Shown here: piece by piece, positions 61,901 to 64,000 of the stretch | Layout: every line of letters begins with the position of its first letter | Numbering within the stretch: position 1 is the stretch's first letter | Assembly: GCF_025602895.1 (NCBI RefSeq) | Contig: NW_026516249.1 | Span: forward strand, 1 to 64,000 | DNA: 64,000 nt | DNA from: Polychytrium aggregatum | Lineage: Eukaryota; Chytridiomycota; Chytridiomycetes; Polychytriales | Direction: 5' to 3' | The notes under the pieces: generated by a model | Told to the model about the DNA's origin: nothing | Database searches by the model: none | Seen by the model: the letters and a program-made list of their open reading frames with translations, nothing else | Translations under genes and position numbers: made by a program

Positions 61901-64000
61901 TTACGCAAGCCATACTGACCTGAAATGGTATGCTTTTGCAGGATGATATGCTCAGGAGCCTGGTATTCGCGACCAAAGCCAGGCTACTATCGCAATATGC
62001 TCCGCAGCAATACGGGCCGTGTGTCGTTCTATATCGAGGAAATAGAGAAGGATGTTCGAAGGTGACTCTGCCGCCCTCGCGCCCTACACGCAATCGCACA
62101 GCCACAACCGCGCAACCGCACAACCGCACATACACACCGACAGTTGCTTTCCTCATAACGCGACACCCATCGATCTGCTAACGTTCACATCAACGATCGG
62201 CCCTTGGCTTCCGTCGTGACAGGAGTCTCCCAGAACACCCTGCTTATCAGTCCAATATCGGCATAGACGCTTTGCGGAGGATTCTGACGACGTATTCGTG
62301 GCGCAACCCCGCTGTGGGATATGCGCAGGCACTTAACATCATCACGGCGGTGCTACTCCTGCATTTAAAGGAGGAAGATGCTTTCTGGATGCTGTGTACG
62401 TATCGGACTTTTAGATCGGAGGTATCCTGTCGGACGACAGTATGAGAGAACGCATCGGAGCTTTTGTGCTTGTCCTCGATCTGATCGGAGTGGGTCAGCG
62501 CGCTTCGCATACTGATATGTAGAGCCACACACTTATCGGTGCACGACCTATGCTATGCAAAGGCACAATCGTCGAAAGTCTGCTCCCCGACCACTACTCA
62601 AAAACACTCGTTGGGTCTGTTGTTGACCAAGAGGTTTTCACGTGGCTCGTGGAGCAGCATCTGCCTGCCGTCTCGGCACAAATTGGGCAACTGTATATGG
62701 ATCTGTCAACGATATCGGTTCCTTGGTTTGTGTGTCTGTTTCTCAACTCGGTTTCGCTACGAATGGCTCCTACTTTCCTGGATGCCTTTTTTGTGGATGG
62801 CCCAAAGTTTTTATTCTGGACGGCGCTCGCGATTCTCAAGCATAACGAAAAAGAGCTCATCCAGAGTGGAAGAGACGACGACATCTTCATTGGCGCCATT
62901 CGTGGATTTTTCCAGAGGCTCTCTGGACCGGACTCCTCCCCTGGCGACACCAAGGCAAGCGGCTACCCGCTACTTGCTCAGATCTTGTCGCTGGCCTATG
63001 GCACCTTTGGTCCACTCATATCGACGGAGACAATCGAGGCCCTGCGAGCCAGATTCCGTCTCAAGGTTGTTCACCAAATGGAGGAGACCTCTCGCAAAAG
63101 CCAGGTTCGCAACCTGTGTGAGCAGGTGTCTCTCAAGTTCGACGAAGTCGCCATGATCTATGATGAGGTCCGTCGATTGGAATACAAGCACGAGGAAAAC
63201 CTCAATGACGGGCACTCGGAGGTGCTTGAACGGTCCCGAAGCCTGGAAAGCGAGATGCGCTCAGGCCTTATCCAGGCCGGTGGCTGGGGCATCCTCACGA
63301 ATGCGCTGTCACCCTCGACCGACACATCAGACAATGGGGGCTTTGGCTCGAAGGCGCTCACGCTCGTGGACTTCCGATCCATCTTCCGACTGGTGTCGCC
63401 TTGGCGATCGGGCGTGGCCATCGGCGACAGGGGCAAAGACGAGAAGCAAGTCGGTCTGGCCATATGCCTGATGGATCGCATTTTTCACTATTGCTCGATC
63501 CACCACAGCTTCCAGGGCAGTGACGACAAAAACGCCGGACTCAAGGTACCGCTCGTGGATCCAAGCAAAAAGTCCATGGCCTTCATTGTCGATCTTGCAA
63601 CGGTGGTGCACGTCCTCGATATTATTACAAAGCAACCACTTCATGCACGGCTTCGGTTCTTGTTTGATCTGCATGACGTGGACGGCGATTCGTTTCTGAG
63701 CGAACTGGAGCTCAAGGCCGTCATGGACAGTCTCCTGGAGATGTTTGACCAAAGTCGCCAAGAGCCAGTCCGCAGCAATGCTCCTGTGTCGCCGGTGTCG
63801 CGCGGTGACGAAGCTTACCTCGCGGCCGTGAGCTCGTTTCTCAATACCGCGCTCAAAATTGGCGGAGGCAAGAGCCAGAGCGAATCGACAGGAAGCAGCC
63901 TGCTCATGCCCTTGCACCAGCTCAAGAAGATGGAAAAATCAAGCAGTTACTATGGCGCGCCCAGCATCGACTCATCGGTGCTCTCTCTAGACCCGTCGAG
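58998..64000 (+). CDS. GRAM-TBC-EF-hand Rab GTPase-activating protein, TBC1D8/9-like (3' end missing)
   Basis: Stimulates GTP hydrolysis by Rab GTPases in membrane traffic. Predicted exons are 58998-59315, 59391-59553, 60019-60239, 60523-61862, 61942-62061, 62223-62395 and 62563 to the window edge, all in phase, giving more than 1250 residues. A first GRAM domain lies near 160-265 and a second near 375-475. The TBC domain begins near 670 ([24 protein letters not shown]). The Arg finger is in IEKDVRR and the Gln finger in GYAQALN, where YCQ is commoner. A canonical EF-hand loop ([12 protein letters not shown]) lies near 1150. Order and spacing match TBC1D9. Exons 2 and 4 have less certain acceptors. 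Confidence 0.8.

Overview
The window looks like a zoosporic (chytrid-type) fungal chromosome: genes with many short GT-AG introns, a conserved eukaryotic chaperonin subunit, a Rab-GAP of the GRAM-TBC type, a giant multi-domain adenylate kinase, and a dense block of Ty3/gypsy chromoviruses with C-terminal chromodomains. An intact Fanzor nuclease also fits, because such proteins are known from chytrids. The chytrid assignment is inference; no ribosomal RNA or mitochondrial marker is present.

Positions 1-38702 are a nested pile of LTR retrotransposons, named E1-E9 here. E1 (644-7002, minus) sits in an LTR of E8. E2 (8152-20644, plus, apparently intact) has E3 (13996-20408, minus) inside its 3' LTR. 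E4 (21100-25513, plus) is cut at its 3' end by E5 (25514-32678, plus, one long ORF behind a 71-bp minisatellite). E6 (33205-38671, minus, identical LTRs, open gag and pol) sits inside an LTR of E7. E9 is a fragment at the left edge. Exact 5-bp target duplications date E1, E3 and E6 as the later insertion in each nest. The elements fall into two priming classes. E1, E2, E3, E4, E7 and E8 have a primer site complementary to the start of their own transcript (Tf1-type self-priming). E5, E6 and E9 share a 12-nt tRNA-type primer site. E2, E3, E4 and E6 join gag to pol by a TCGGGAAAY slippery site followed by a hairpin around the gag stop.

Positions 38703-40000 hold decayed DNA with a remnant of a Fanzor C-terminus. 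Then come host genes: CCT1/TCP1-alpha (40001-42964, minus, 10 exons) and, divergently, a mitochondrial carrier like Ugo1/SLC25A46 (43487-45742, plus, 4 exons).

Positions 46163-49543 are a Tc1/mariner-like element bounded by TA and imperfect 28-bp terminal inverted repeats. It carries a damaged DDE transposase and an intact 787-residue Fanzor, a eukaryotic TnpB-like RNA-guided nuclease. A roughly 100-nt 3' region is a candidate guide (omega) RNA. A 0.3-kb internally deleted copy of the same element lies tail to tail at 49625-49942 and keeps the 3' region and one of its hairpins.

Positions 50196-58134 encode an adenylate kinase with an N-terminal dimerisation-like segment and six kinase domains in 30 exons, with a repeated exon-length pattern that records module duplication. 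Positions 58998 to the end encode a TBC1D8/9-like GRAM-TBC-EF-hand protein, cut by the window edge.
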